From assembly GCA_964390565.1 (NCBI GenBank), contig CAYMII010000012.1, positions 1 through 64,000 of the forward strand: a DNA stretch of 64,000 bases, written 5' to 3'. Source of the DNA: UBA8529 sp964390565. GTDB taxonomy: Bacteria; Bacteroidota; Bacteroidia; Bacteroidales; Tenuifilaceae. A program made the position numbers and the translations under genes. Every line of letters starts with the position of its first letter. Position 1 is the stretch's first letter. The notes below the pieces were generated by a model. That model saw only the letters and a list, made by a program, of their open reading frames with translations. It had not been told where the DNA came from and did no database searches. Shown here piece by piece: positions 44,845 through 52,380 of the stretch.

Positions 44845-45723
44845 TTATTTAATTTCAATCAATTTGCCTTTAACTGTGTATTCTACCTCCATTGGGATAC
44901 ATACTAATCGGAGTGCATCATTTAAATCTTTATTGTTGAAATAACCAGTGTAAAATCTATTGTTTATGTTTTTGCAATCTATTTCAACATTGAATTGGCG
45001 CTCAACCTCTTTAATTACCTCGATTAGAGGAACATTTCTAAAGTAAAACTCGCCATAAGTCCAGGTAATCTCATCATTCTTAATGCTTTTTTGGGGTTCA
45101 GTAATTTTACTTTTTGTTGATTGAGTGTGAAGCCCTGCTGTAAGTATTACTTTATCCTTAGAACTATTGTTTGTAACGGCTACTCTACCCTCGATACAGC
45201 TTACCTTTACTTTCCCATTTCGAGCGTAAACGTCGAATGTGGTTCCAAGTACTGAGGTTGTTGCTAAATCGGCTACTACATCGAACCTTTTGCCTTTTTT
45301 TACCTTGAAAAGCGCTTCGCCATTGATGTAAACCTTGCGATTGATAAACCAAAGAACTTTATTGTACGATATTCTTGTGTCGGCATTTAGCTGAACGCTG
45401 CTGCTATCGGGCAAGATCTGGGTTATGTGCTGTCCTTTAGGTGAATAAACAGTAACTCTTTCAAAGCCTAGAATCCAGATTGACCCGCCGAGTGCAAGAG
45501 CCAAAAGAGCTGATGCTGCAATTCTCATTACCATTCGGCCAATAGGAATAACCTTTACGCTTGGTTGATTATCTAACCTATTATAGATAGCCTGCCATGC
45601 TTGCTCCTTCGATTTTCCTGAAGGAACTTTGAGACCTTTTAGCATGTTTTCGAACTCAAAATCAGATTTGCTAAAATCATTTTTAGCGAAACCATCATTT
45701 ATATTTTTAATTTTTGAGTTCAC
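44845..45723 (-). CDS. FecR-family anti-sigma/sensor protein
   Basis: This 292-residue protein has a cytosolic N-terminus (about 1-65) with QAWQAIYNRL, one membrane helix (about 66-87), a periplasmic FecR domain (about 95-195, including VYSPKGQHITQILPDSSSV and VLGTTFDVYARNG) and a C-terminal DUF4974/STN-like domain (about 220-292). FecR proteins hold or activate a cognate ECF sigma factor. The start codon appears to be GTG; the next ATG would delete 27 residues. There is no sigma gene beside it, so its partner must be elsewhere. Two copies of an ECF-like promoter lie upstream. Confidence 0.88.
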   Translation of the reverse strand: MNSKIKNINDGFAKNDFSKSDFEFENMLKGLKVPSGKSKEQAWQAIYNRLDNQPSVKVIPIGRMVMRIAASALLALALGGSIWILGFERVTVYSPKGQHITQILPDSSSVQLNADTRISYNKVLWFINRKVYINGEALFKVKKGKRFDVVADLATTSVLGTTFDVYARNGKVKVSCIEGRVAVTNNSSKDKVILTAGLHTQSTKSKITEPQKSIKNDEITWTYGEFYFRNVPLIEVIKEVERQFNVEIDCKNINNRFYTGYFNNKDLNDALRLVCIPMEVEYTVKGKLIEIK

Positions 45724-45751
45724 GACTATCAGTTTTTTGACTGTTTATCAT

Positions 45752-45783
45752 TAATACAACTGCACTTGAAAACACCCTACCAA
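45752..45783 (-). promoter_or_regulatory. ECF-like promoter, copy 1, before fecR
   Basis: On the minus strand it reads TTGGTAGGGTGTTTT, nine unconserved bases, then TTGTATTA. It shares both boxes and exact spacing with copy 2 at 45830-45861, though flanks differ. The proximal box is about 29 bp upstream of the GTG start. The two-box layout is what an ECF sigma would read; no housekeeping TAnnTTTG is seen. Confidence 0.6.
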
Positions 45784-45829
45784 TTATTCTGAAAATTTTT
45801 AAAGAACGTGTAATTGCTTATTTTACTAC

Positions 45830-45861
45830 TAATACAATGGCGTAATAAAATACCCTACCAA
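45830..45861 (-). promoter_or_regulatory. ECF-like promoter, copy 2, distal
   Basis: On the minus strand it reads TTGGTAGGGTATTTT, nine bases, then TTGTATTA, with the same geometry as copy 1, 78 bp further upstream. Between the copies there is no open reading frame that I can support. Confidence 0.6.
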
Positions 45862-45934
45862 AACAGGATATTGTTTTAAAAGAATAAGGATTTATCGACT
45901 TAGAGGAGAAATAAAACCTTTATGTAGGTTCGGA

Positions 45935-46849
45935 TTATATGAGACTATCAATTATCAAAGCAACCATAAACCCACTTTGCATGAGGTTGGTGATGATAAA
46001 AGCCGTTTTGTAATCTTGAGTTTTTTTGCTGATGAAAAGGTTGTATATAATATAAACTATAACTGCGAATGAGATTGCTAAGATTGATAAACTGGTTACA
46101 AAGTGCTTTGAAATACCAAAAACGGGGATTGATAAAGAGGCTATGCTGCTTGCAATCATCCATATATATGAGATGATAAGGACTTTTTCAACCGATGTGC
46201 TTTTTGTTATTGATGCTAATCCTGCCTTTTCGTACTCAACGCCATATTTGCATAGCAATAAAAGGAAATGAGGAATTTGCCATAGAAACATGTACATGGC
46301 AATAAAGTAGTGTGAGTGTAGAGGGAGTTGGTTTGTTGCTGCAACCGTACCCATAAAGAATGGTATGATACCCGTAATTGTGCCTGCAAAAAGGGCTATT
46401 GTGGAAACCCTTTTGAGTGGAGTATATACAAGATTATACCAAAGTGCATTGAATAGTCCAAGAATAACACATGCTGGATTTGTATATAATAATAGTAGAG
46501 TTGCCCCAGCAATTAAGAACATTGATGCCCAAATGGTTGCTTCTGCAACCGTTATCCTTCCCGAAGGGATAGGCCGATTTTGGGTGCGAGGCATTAAAGC
46601 ATCTGTTTTTCTCTCAATTATATGATTAATAGCTGATGCTCCTGCTGCAAGAAGGAATACCCCAATAAGCGTTGGAATTACATTAAGGTCAATTGCCCCT
46701 TTCGATAGTACATATCCTGTAAGGGTTGTAAAAGAAATCGAAGCTGATATGATCAGCTTCGATAGGGAAATGATATCCTTAATTTTTTGCAGAGTGATCG
46801 GTTTTGTTGTTCTATTTTGGTAGTTTTGATTGGCTTTCGAAGTAAGCAA
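45935..46849 (-). CDS. cyoE: Protohaem IX farnesyltransferase (haem O synthase)
   Basis: This 304-residue UbiA-superfamily membrane enzyme adds a farnesyl chain to haem B, the first step to haem A for the oxidase encoded just upstream. Visible are the first Asp-rich motif region NHIIERKTDALMPRTQNRPIPSG and the second region YGVEYEKAGLAS, with about eight helices. The frame starts with TTG at 46849, overlapping the end of coxB by 38 bp. No better ATG lies nearby, so the true start may be slightly different. It is the last gene of the ten-gene respiratory operon. Confidence 0.93.
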   Translation of the reverse strand: MLTSKANQNYQNRTTKPITLQKIKDIISLSKLIISASISFTTLTGYVLSKGAIDLNVIPTLIGVFLLAAGASAINHIIERKTDALMPRTQNRPIPSGRITVAEATIWASMFLIAGATLLLLYTNPACVILGLFNALWYNLVYTPLKRVSTIALFAGTITGIIPFFMGTVAATNQLPLHSHYFIAMYMFLWQIPHFLLLLCKYGVEYEKAGLASITKSTSVEKVLIISYIWMIASSIASLSIPVFGISKHFVTSLSILAISFAVIVYIIYNLFISKKTQDYKTAFIITNLMQSGFMVALIIDSLI

Positions 46850-47735
46850 CTATTGATTTAATATCATCTTCGGTGATTACTTTATCGTAAGATCTCATCA
46901 TGCCAGGAGCAAAACCTTTTACTAACTCTTTATCGGGTTCAAGAATAGCCTTTTTTATGTAAGTAGAGTCGGCAATAACAGTTTTCTCGACTCCATTCTC
47001 AATAATCAAGCGTTCTGCCCCAAACAGCCCTTTAAATGTTGGGCCGACTAGTTTTGAGCCATCTAGTGAGTGACAGCTTGTGCAAGCGTTATTTTGTAGG
47101 ACTGTAAGTCCTTTGTCTTCTTGAGCAATAGGTGTTTCTTCGGCAAGCCATTTTTGAAATTCTTCCTCAGTTACAATTCTAGTTTTTGCTTCCATAAAAG
47201 AGTGGCGAAGGCCACAATATTCAGCGCATAGTATCTCGTAAGATCCCTCAATGTTTGGGATAAACCACATGTAATTTTCTTTCCCCGGAACCATGTCCTC
47301 TTTTATTCTAAATGCAGGGATATAAAGGCTGTGGATAACATCGGGGGAGAAAAGGGCTAGCTTTACTGCTTTTCCTACAGGCAGAACAAGTTCATTGGTG
47401 GTTTTCCCATTTGCATATTCAAACGACCAGCTCCACATTCTTCCGGTGACTTTAACCACCATAGCATCATCAGGCACCTCGCGCATAGGTTTGAAAACGA
47501 CGTAGCCGTAATAAAACATCAACATGACAAGTATTAGCGGAATTACTGTCCAGGTTACCTCCAACTTCATGTTGTCTTTTATTTGTTCGGCTTTTGGATG
47601 GCGTTTTCGGTTATAACGAATCATAAACCAAACCATCATAATTGTGAGTCCAACCAAAAAGAAGATAGAGATTGCGAATATGAAGAAAAATGCGCTATCT
47701 ACACCTTTAGCAAAATTTGATGCTCCTTGAAACAT
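46812..47735 (-). CDS. coxB: Cytochrome c oxidase subunit II with fused cytochrome c (caa3-type)
   Basis: This 307-residue protein has two membrane helices (about 15-40 and 62-82). The CuA domain has ligands His135, Cys170, Cys174, His178 and Met181, in the segment CAEYCGLRHSFM. A C-terminal monohaem cytochrome c domain has CTSCH at 218-222. The fusion defines a caa3-type oxidase, which accepts electrons from a c-type cytochrome directly at the fused domain. The end overlaps cyoE. The subunit order coxA-coxC-coxD-coxB differs from the classic B-A-C order. Confidence 0.95.
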   Translation of the reverse strand: MFQGASNFAKGVDSAFFFIFAISIFFLVGLTIMMVWFMIRYNRKRHPKAEQIKDNMKLEVTWTVIPLILVMLMFYYGYVVFKPMREVPDDAMVVKVTGRMWSWSFEYANGKTTNELVLPVGKAVKLALFSPDVIHSLYIPAFRIKEDMVPGKENYMWFIPNIEGSYEILCAEYCGLRHSFMEAKTRIVTEEEFQKWLAEETPIAQEDKGLTVLQNNACTSCHSLDGSKLVGPTFKGLFGAERLIIENGVEKTVIADSTYIKKAILEPDKELVKGFAPGMMRSYDKVITEDDIKSIVAYFESQSKLPK

Positions 47736-47756
47736 ATATTCTGTTTTAAGCGGTTT

Positions 47757-48041
47757 TTATCTAAAAAGATAATCGAAGAATGTAATTACAAATACAATTA
47801 CTAGCAATAAAAAAATCATTGCTGCAAATAGTTTAAATACCAAGGCATCGAACTTAAGATGCATAAAGTACAAGAGTACAAGCGTTGCTTTTACACATGC
47901 TACAAACATAGCAACTGCAATGGCTAGTTTACCAACATCAACCCAATTGACAGTAATGGTTATTGCTGTTAAGAACAATAGCAATACCAATATTACTCCA
48001 TGGGAGCGGTAGCTTGTTATGTGAACTTCTCCGTGCTGCAT
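47757..48041 (-). CDS. coxD: Cytochrome c oxidase subunit IV
   Basis: This 94-residue protein has three hydrophobic segments and the prokaryotic subunit IV pattern VKATLVLLYFMHLKFD. It stabilises the oxidase core rather than catalysing a step. It lies between coxC (13 bp) and coxB (22 bp) in the operon. The N-terminal MQHGEVHITSYRSH is His-rich, but I attach no function to that. Confidence 0.88.
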   Translation of the reverse strand: MQHGEVHITSYRSHGVILVLLLFLTAITITVNWVDVGKLAIAVAMFVACVKATLVLLYFMHLKFDALVFKLFAAMIFLLLVIVFVITFFDYLFR

Positions 48042-48053
48042 GTTTGCAATGTT

Positions 48054-48665
48054 TTAAGTTATAAGATATAGTAGTGGGAAAAGGAAAATCCAAATAAGGT
48101 CAACTAAGTGCCAGTAAAGACCTGCATTTTCGAGTAGTTGATAGTTGTCTGATTTTATCTTGTCGTTTTTAATTTTAAAAAATACGTACCCTATGAGAAC
48201 CATTCCAACCACAATGTGAAATCCATGTAGGCCCGTCATAAAATAGTAAAGACCAAAAAACAGTACTTGCCCATGTTTTAGCGATAAAACAAGATCCGAA
48301 CCGGGGTAAAGCTGATGGTGAATCTTACCTCCCCATTCAAAATACTTATTAACCAAGAAAGCAAAAGCTAGTGCAAGGGTAATACCCAAAAGTATCAAAG
48401 CTAATCTCTTATCGCCTTTTTGTATAGCAGTTATTGACATAGCAATAGTCATACTACTAATCAGAAGAACAATAGTGTTTATTGCTCCGATGAATACGTT
48501 AAGCTGATGGCCAGCAATGTGAAAATCATCAAAGTGCTTGGCCCTTGCTACGGCATAAACAAGGAAAAGACCACCAAAAAGGAGTAGTTCGGTGAATATG
48601 AAAATCCACATACCCATTTTTGAGCCTATATCATCTCGATGTTCGTGAATTGGTGTGTGCTCCAT
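48054..48665 (-). CDS. coxC: Cytochrome c oxidase subunit III
   Basis: This 203-residue membrane protein has about five helices. Recognisable parts are GMWIFIFTELLLFGGLF, YYFMTGLHGFHIVVGM (family signature) and YWHLVDLIWIFLFPLLYL. It is shorter than mitochondrial subunit III because it lacks the first two helices, the usual bacterial form for caa3 oxidases. It lies 7 bp after coxA and 13 bp before coxD. Confidence 0.95.
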   Translation of the reverse strand: MEHTPIHEHRDDIGSKMGMWIFIFTELLLFGGLFLVYAVARAKHFDDFHIAGHQLNVFIGAINTIVLLISSMTIAMSITAIQKGDKRLALILLGITLALAFAFLVNKYFEWGGKIHHQLYPGSDLVLSLKHGQVLFFGLYYFMTGLHGFHIVVGMVLIGYVFFKIKNDKIKSDNYQLLENAGLYWHLVDLIWIFLFPLLYLIT

Positions 48666-48671
48666 ACTATT

Positions 48672-50282
48672 TTACTTATAGTCGTAAGGGTGTTCGGTTA
48701 CAACAACTTCGTTATCAAAGTTTTCGAGTGGAGGAGGAGAGGGGATAGTCCACTCTAAAGTTCGTCCATCCCAAGGATTGGCTGGTGCAAGCTCCCCTTT
48801 TTTTGCTGACCTAAAAAGATTATAAACCATTATTAGAATCCCAACAATCAGTACAAATGCTCCAATCGATGATATGAAGTGACCGCCTGAGTACTCTGGA
48901 AGATAGTCGAAATAACGACGGGGCATCCCTTGTAATCCTAAAATGAACATTGGGAAGTAAAGCAACGTAAAGCCTGAGAAAACGATTGCCCAGCCAATTT
49001 TACCGAGTTTTTCGTTGTACATCCTGCCAAACATCTTTGGAAACCAGTAGTGAATTGCCGCAAAGAATGCAAACCCCATGCCTCCAAATACGATGTAATG
49101 GAAGTGTGCAACAACATAGTAGGTGTCGTGAACGTGAACATCGGTTGCTAGTGCACCAAGTGTCAATCCTGTTAAACCACCAATCATAAATTGGAAGATG
49201 AAGGAGATTGAATAAAGGAAGGTTGTGTTTATTCTGATTGACCCTTTATACATGGTTGCTATCCAGTTAAAAACTTTGATAGCACTCGGAATAGCCACAA
49301 TGAATGTTAGAAAAGAGAATGCCATTCGAGAGAAGTCGCTCATCCCTGAGGTAAACATATGATGACCCCAAACCAAATACCCAACACCTGCAATGGCTAA
49401 ACTTGAAAGTACTATGGCTTGATACCCAAAAACCTTACGTTGGCAAAAGGTTGGAATGATCTCAGTTATAACGCCCATTGCTGGAAGAATCATTATATAA
49501 ACAGCTGGGTGAGAATAAATCCAGAATAGATGCTGATATAGTATTGGGTCACCTCCAAGCGAGGGGTCAAAGAATCCGATTCTGAATGCCCTCTCAGCTA
49601 TCACCATTAAAAGGGTTATGCCAACGATTGGGGTTGCAAGAACTTGAATCCATGCGGTTGCATATAACGACCAAGGGAAAAGAGGCATTTTTAGCCAGCT
49701 CATTCCTTTTGCACGCATTCTATGGATTGTTACAATAAAATTCAATCCAGTTAAGATTGATGAAAACCCAAGTATAAACGCGGCAAGAACGGCCGTTGTA
49801 ACGTTTGTATTTGAATCGATACTATAGGGAGCGTAGAACGTCCAGCCAGTGTCTGGAGCACCTTTCCCCCCAAATTGAGATAAAACGGCAATAATCGCTC
49901 CTAAAACATATATATACCACGAGAAAAGATTAAGACGAGGAAATGCAACGTCTTTTGCTCCAATCATTATTGGTAGAAAGAAGTTCCCAAATACAGCAGC
50001 CAATCCAGGGATCACCACCATAAATATCATAATGATACCATGTACTGTGAAGAATCCGTTGTAGGTTTGTGCATCAATGATTTGCTCCCCTGGCCGCATT
50101 AGCTCTAATTTCATTACTCCGCCAAGCGTAACGCCAACTAGGAAAAAAATCAAAATACACATCAGGTATAGTATCCCAATTCGCTTGTGGTCAGTTGATG
50201 TTAGCCATCCTAAGAGACCTTTGTATTTGCCTTGCTGGTCGAGATAGCTGCCAGGTTGTAATGCGTTTGTGTTCGTTGTCAT
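48672..50282 (-). CDS. coxA: Cytochrome c oxidase subunit I, A2 subfamily
   Basis: This 536-residue catalytic subunit carries low-spin haem a, haem a3 and CuB, and pumps protons. Twelve helices are predicted. The CuB region reads WIYSHPAVYIM with His258 and Tyr262: the Glu of A1 oxidases (HPEVY) is replaced by Ala260, and the Tyr-Ser pair (256-257) precedes it. This is the signature of the A2 subfamily, as in Thermus and Rhodothermus caa3 oxidases. Other landmarks are the early His81 (FFTVHGIIM) and the paired HFHYIVFGGMGFA. It follows SCO1 by 12 bp. Confidence 0.97.
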   Translation of the reverse strand: MTTNTNALQPGSYLDQQGKYKGLLGWLTSTDHKRIGILYLMCILIFFLVGVTLGGVMKLELMRPGEQIIDAQTYNGFFTVHGIIMIFMVVIPGLAAVFGNFFLPIMIGAKDVAFPRLNLFSWYIYVLGAIIAVLSQFGGKGAPDTGWTFYAPYSIDSNTNVTTAVLAAFILGFSSILTGLNFIVTIHRMRAKGMSWLKMPLFPWSLYATAWIQVLATPIVGITLLMVIAERAFRIGFFDPSLGGDPILYQHLFWIYSHPAVYIMILPAMGVITEIIPTFCQRKVFGYQAIVLSSLAIAGVGYLVWGHHMFTSGMSDFSRMAFSFLTFIVAIPSAIKVFNWIATMYKGSIRINTTFLYSISFIFQFMIGGLTGLTLGALATDVHVHDTYYVVAHFHYIVFGGMGFAFFAAIHYWFPKMFGRMYNEKLGKIGWAIVFSGFTLLYFPMFILGLQGMPRRYFDYLPEYSGGHFISSIGAFVLIVGILIMVYNLFRSAKKGELAPANPWDGRTLEWTIPSPPPLENFDNEVVVTEHPYDYK

Positions 50283-50293
50283 ATAATAATTGC

Positions 50294-51046
50294 TTACCCT
50301 TGTTTTTTACGTCTAAGAATTAATATTACAAACAGAGACCCAACTATAAGCAGTGTAAAAATTCCTGCTAATTTGGTAATCTCTAATGAATACCTTTTGC
50401 CATCAGGTTCGTATGCATAGCAGAATTCAAGTACTTTATTAATGGTTGGCTGGCTTATCCCCTTCTGTGCTTCAATTACCGACATTTTAAGGTCGAAAGG
50501 CAGATAAGAGAGCCCGTACAGATATCTTGTGATTTTACCCTTAGGGCTTAGTATAATTAAAGCCGAAGGGTGAATAAAATCGAGCCCTGCAATTTTTATT
50601 TGGTAACCAGTACTTCTTAAAATATTATTTATTGAGGCGCTATCGCCGGTAAGGTAGTACCAGCTAACGGCTTTTTCCTTGTCGATATTTGTTGTGTAGT
50701 TAGCCTTTTTTTGCAAAGCCCTTTCTGTATTGTCCCTATAGTTGAAACTTATTGTAATTATATCATAATCCTTGCCGAGCACTAAATCTGATTGGGATAT
50801 TAAATCTGATATCCCTGCTTGGTAGTCACTGCAAATCCCAGGGCAGTCGAAGTATACAAAAGATAATATTGTTGGCTTATTAATTAGTGAGCCTAAAGTA
50901 ACACTTTGGTTTTGCTCATTAATAAAAGTAAGGTTTAATGGAATGGTATCGCCCAGTTGTTCATCAATTCCTACCTGTTTGGAGAACTGGCTAAAAGAAA
51001 ATAGAGAGCAACTTAGGAGTAGGAGAATGGCTAATAGTTTTTTCAT
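50294..51046 (-). CDS. SCO1/SenC copper chaperone
   Basis: I start at ATG 51046 (MKKLLAILLLLSCSLFSFSQ), a clean signal peptide; the upstream frame adds 24 basic residues and would overlap the next gene. The 250-residue protein has the thioredoxin-like fold with copper motif CPGIC in FVYFDCPGICSDY and the third ligand His in LDFIHPSALIIL. It also has a C-terminal membrane helix (about 225-243). SCO proteins load the CuA centre of subunit II, the coxB gene product of the same operon. Confidence 0.93.
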   Translation of the reverse strand: MKKLLAILLLLSCSLFSFSQFSKQVGIDEQLGDTIPLNLTFINEQNQSVTLGSLINKPTILSFVYFDCPGICSDYQAGISDLISQSDLVLGKDYDIITISFNYRDNTERALQKKANYTTNIDKEKAVSWYYLTGDSASINNILRSTGYQIKIAGLDFIHPSALIILSPKGKITRYLYGLSYLPFDLKMSVIEAQKGISQPTINKVLEFCYAYEPDGKRYSLEITKLAGIFTLLIVGSLFVILILRRKKQG

Positions 51047-51062
51047 GGCTGTATGGTTGATA

Positions 51063-51455
51063 TTAAATTTCTTGTGTCTTCTCTTCCTTATAAATGCTGG
51101 CAATAAATAGCGCTCCACCCATTAAGGCTGTATCTTTTAAAAGTTCCATAAATGCAATTTGTGCTTTGCTTGGCTCAAACAGCTGGGGAATATGAATGGT
51201 TAAAATAAAAATCAACAGTAATAGCGCTAAAAGTAAGCATGATAGTTTGATATACTTTTTAAGTATAATACTGATGGATGCTGCAATAAGACATGCTCCT
51301 GTGAAAAGGATCATGAATCCACCGCCAGGAATAAACGTGGTAAGCATTCCGTTAAAGAAATCACTCACGATGAAGTGATTGATTCCAATTACCCCAAATG
51401 GTAGCGCAAATAGAATGCGACCTGATGTGGACAGAAGATTGTTATTGCTTTGCAT
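51063..51455 (-). CDS. DoxX-like four-helix membrane protein
   Basis: This 130-residue protein has about four hydrophobic helices. The N-terminal GRILFALPFGVIGINHFIVS resembles DoxX/DoxD family starts. It overlaps the end of the upstream cytochrome c gene by 14 bp and precedes SCO1, so it is a fixed part of the operon. DoxX-like proteins occur with quinone-linked enzymes in some systems, but the function here is unknown. It could be a small accessory subunit of the quinol-oxidising module. Confidence 0.65.
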   Translation of the reverse strand: MQSNNNLLSTSGRILFALPFGVIGINHFIVSDFFNGMLTTFIPGGGFMILFTGACLIAASISIILKKYIKLSCLLLALLLLIFILTIHIPQLFEPSKAQIAFMELLKDTALMGGALFIASIYKEEKTQEI

Positions 51456-52359
51456 AATCAGGATTATTTGTTTTGGTTATTTTTTTGATTTTTCGCAGTT
51501 GAAGTAAAATATAAACTACCGTTGCTCCAACTCCCGCTAAGCCCGATAAGTAAAGTAGAATTAACCATATTGGGGCCATTTTGTTTACATTCCACCATGT
51601 TCTTTCATCGAGTAAACGTTTTGGGTTGGTGATTATGCCAAGTTTTTCATCAATTGTACTGCTTAACTCCTTGCTATTCCCTTCGGTTTTTGCAATTAAT
51701 GAGAGTTTCCCAACTGTATCACCGGGGATATCTTTTGGTATATTGAAATATGCAATGCCTAAATTGTTCGTTTCGGAGTTTCCAAGGGGTAGATTACCAA
51801 ATGTACGCTTAACAAATAGTTTAATTGACACGTTTGCCAAAGGTTTTTTAACACCCGAAACGCTATCGGTTACTGTGGCGAAAAGTTGTTTCTTTTCAGC
51901 ATCATATGCAAGAACCATTTTTGCCGTTTCTGTTTTAACGGCTTCGCCGGTGGCTTTAATTGGAGGTTGCTTGTAATCCTTATTAAAACTTCTGATATAG
52001 GCTATTACATCCCATCTCTGCTCTTCTGATAGAGTATTAACAAAGGTTGGCATCAAGCCTCTACCGTTCGAGAGGATATAGAACATCTCCCCGTCACTAA
52101 ATTTTTGGTATTCTGCCGATGCTGGATCTATCGTAAAAGAAACCAATTTAGCATAGTTCCCTTTTCCCGGATCCCCATGGCACGATTTGCAGTTAGCCTG
52201 ATAAACCTGATCCCCACTCTTAATTGACTCAGGAGTGAAAATAAATGGTGCAGTTTTTTCTTTTGCCTCAGCAGGAACAGTCGTCGTTTGAGCCAAAAGT
52301 CCTGAGGTTGCTACAACCATCAAAAGCGAACCTATGAATGTTTTTTTATACAATTGCAT
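51442..52359 (-). CDS. Membrane-anchored monohaem cytochrome c with transthyretin-like domain
   Basis: This 305-residue protein has a signal peptide (1-23) and a class I cytochrome c domain (about 40-130) with CKSCH at 57-61 and the likely axial Met103 in GRGLMPTF. A beta-sandwich resembling transthyretin or carboxypeptidase-regulatory folds follows (about 155-245), then a C-terminal membrane helix (about 272-295). It follows nrfD by 21 bp. It probably takes electrons from the Fe-S/NrfD pair and hands them to the CoxB haem domain. This domain combination is not one I know as a named family. Confidence 0.85.
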   Translation of the reverse strand: MQLYKKTFIGSLLMVVATSGLLAQTTTVPAEAKEKTAPFIFTPESIKSGDQVYQANCKSCHGDPGKGNYAKLVSFTIDPASAEYQKFSDGEMFYILSNGRGLMPTFVNTLSEEQRWDVIAYIRSFNKDYKQPPIKATGEAVKTETAKMVLAYDAEKKQLFATVTDSVSGVKKPLANVSIKLFVKRTFGNLPLGNSETNNLGIAYFNIPKDIPGDTVGKLSLIAKTEGNSKELSSTIDEKLGIITNPKRLLDERTWWNVNKMAPIWLILLYLSGLAGVGATVVYILLQLRKIKKITKTNNPDYAKQ

Positions 52360-52380
52360 ATGCTTAATGCTAATTTAGTA

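Noticed and set aside
45784..45829. Remnant sigma factor gene between the two ECF-like promoters
   Set aside because: Only 46 bp with no readable sigma motif; deletion remains a hypothesis without sequence remains.
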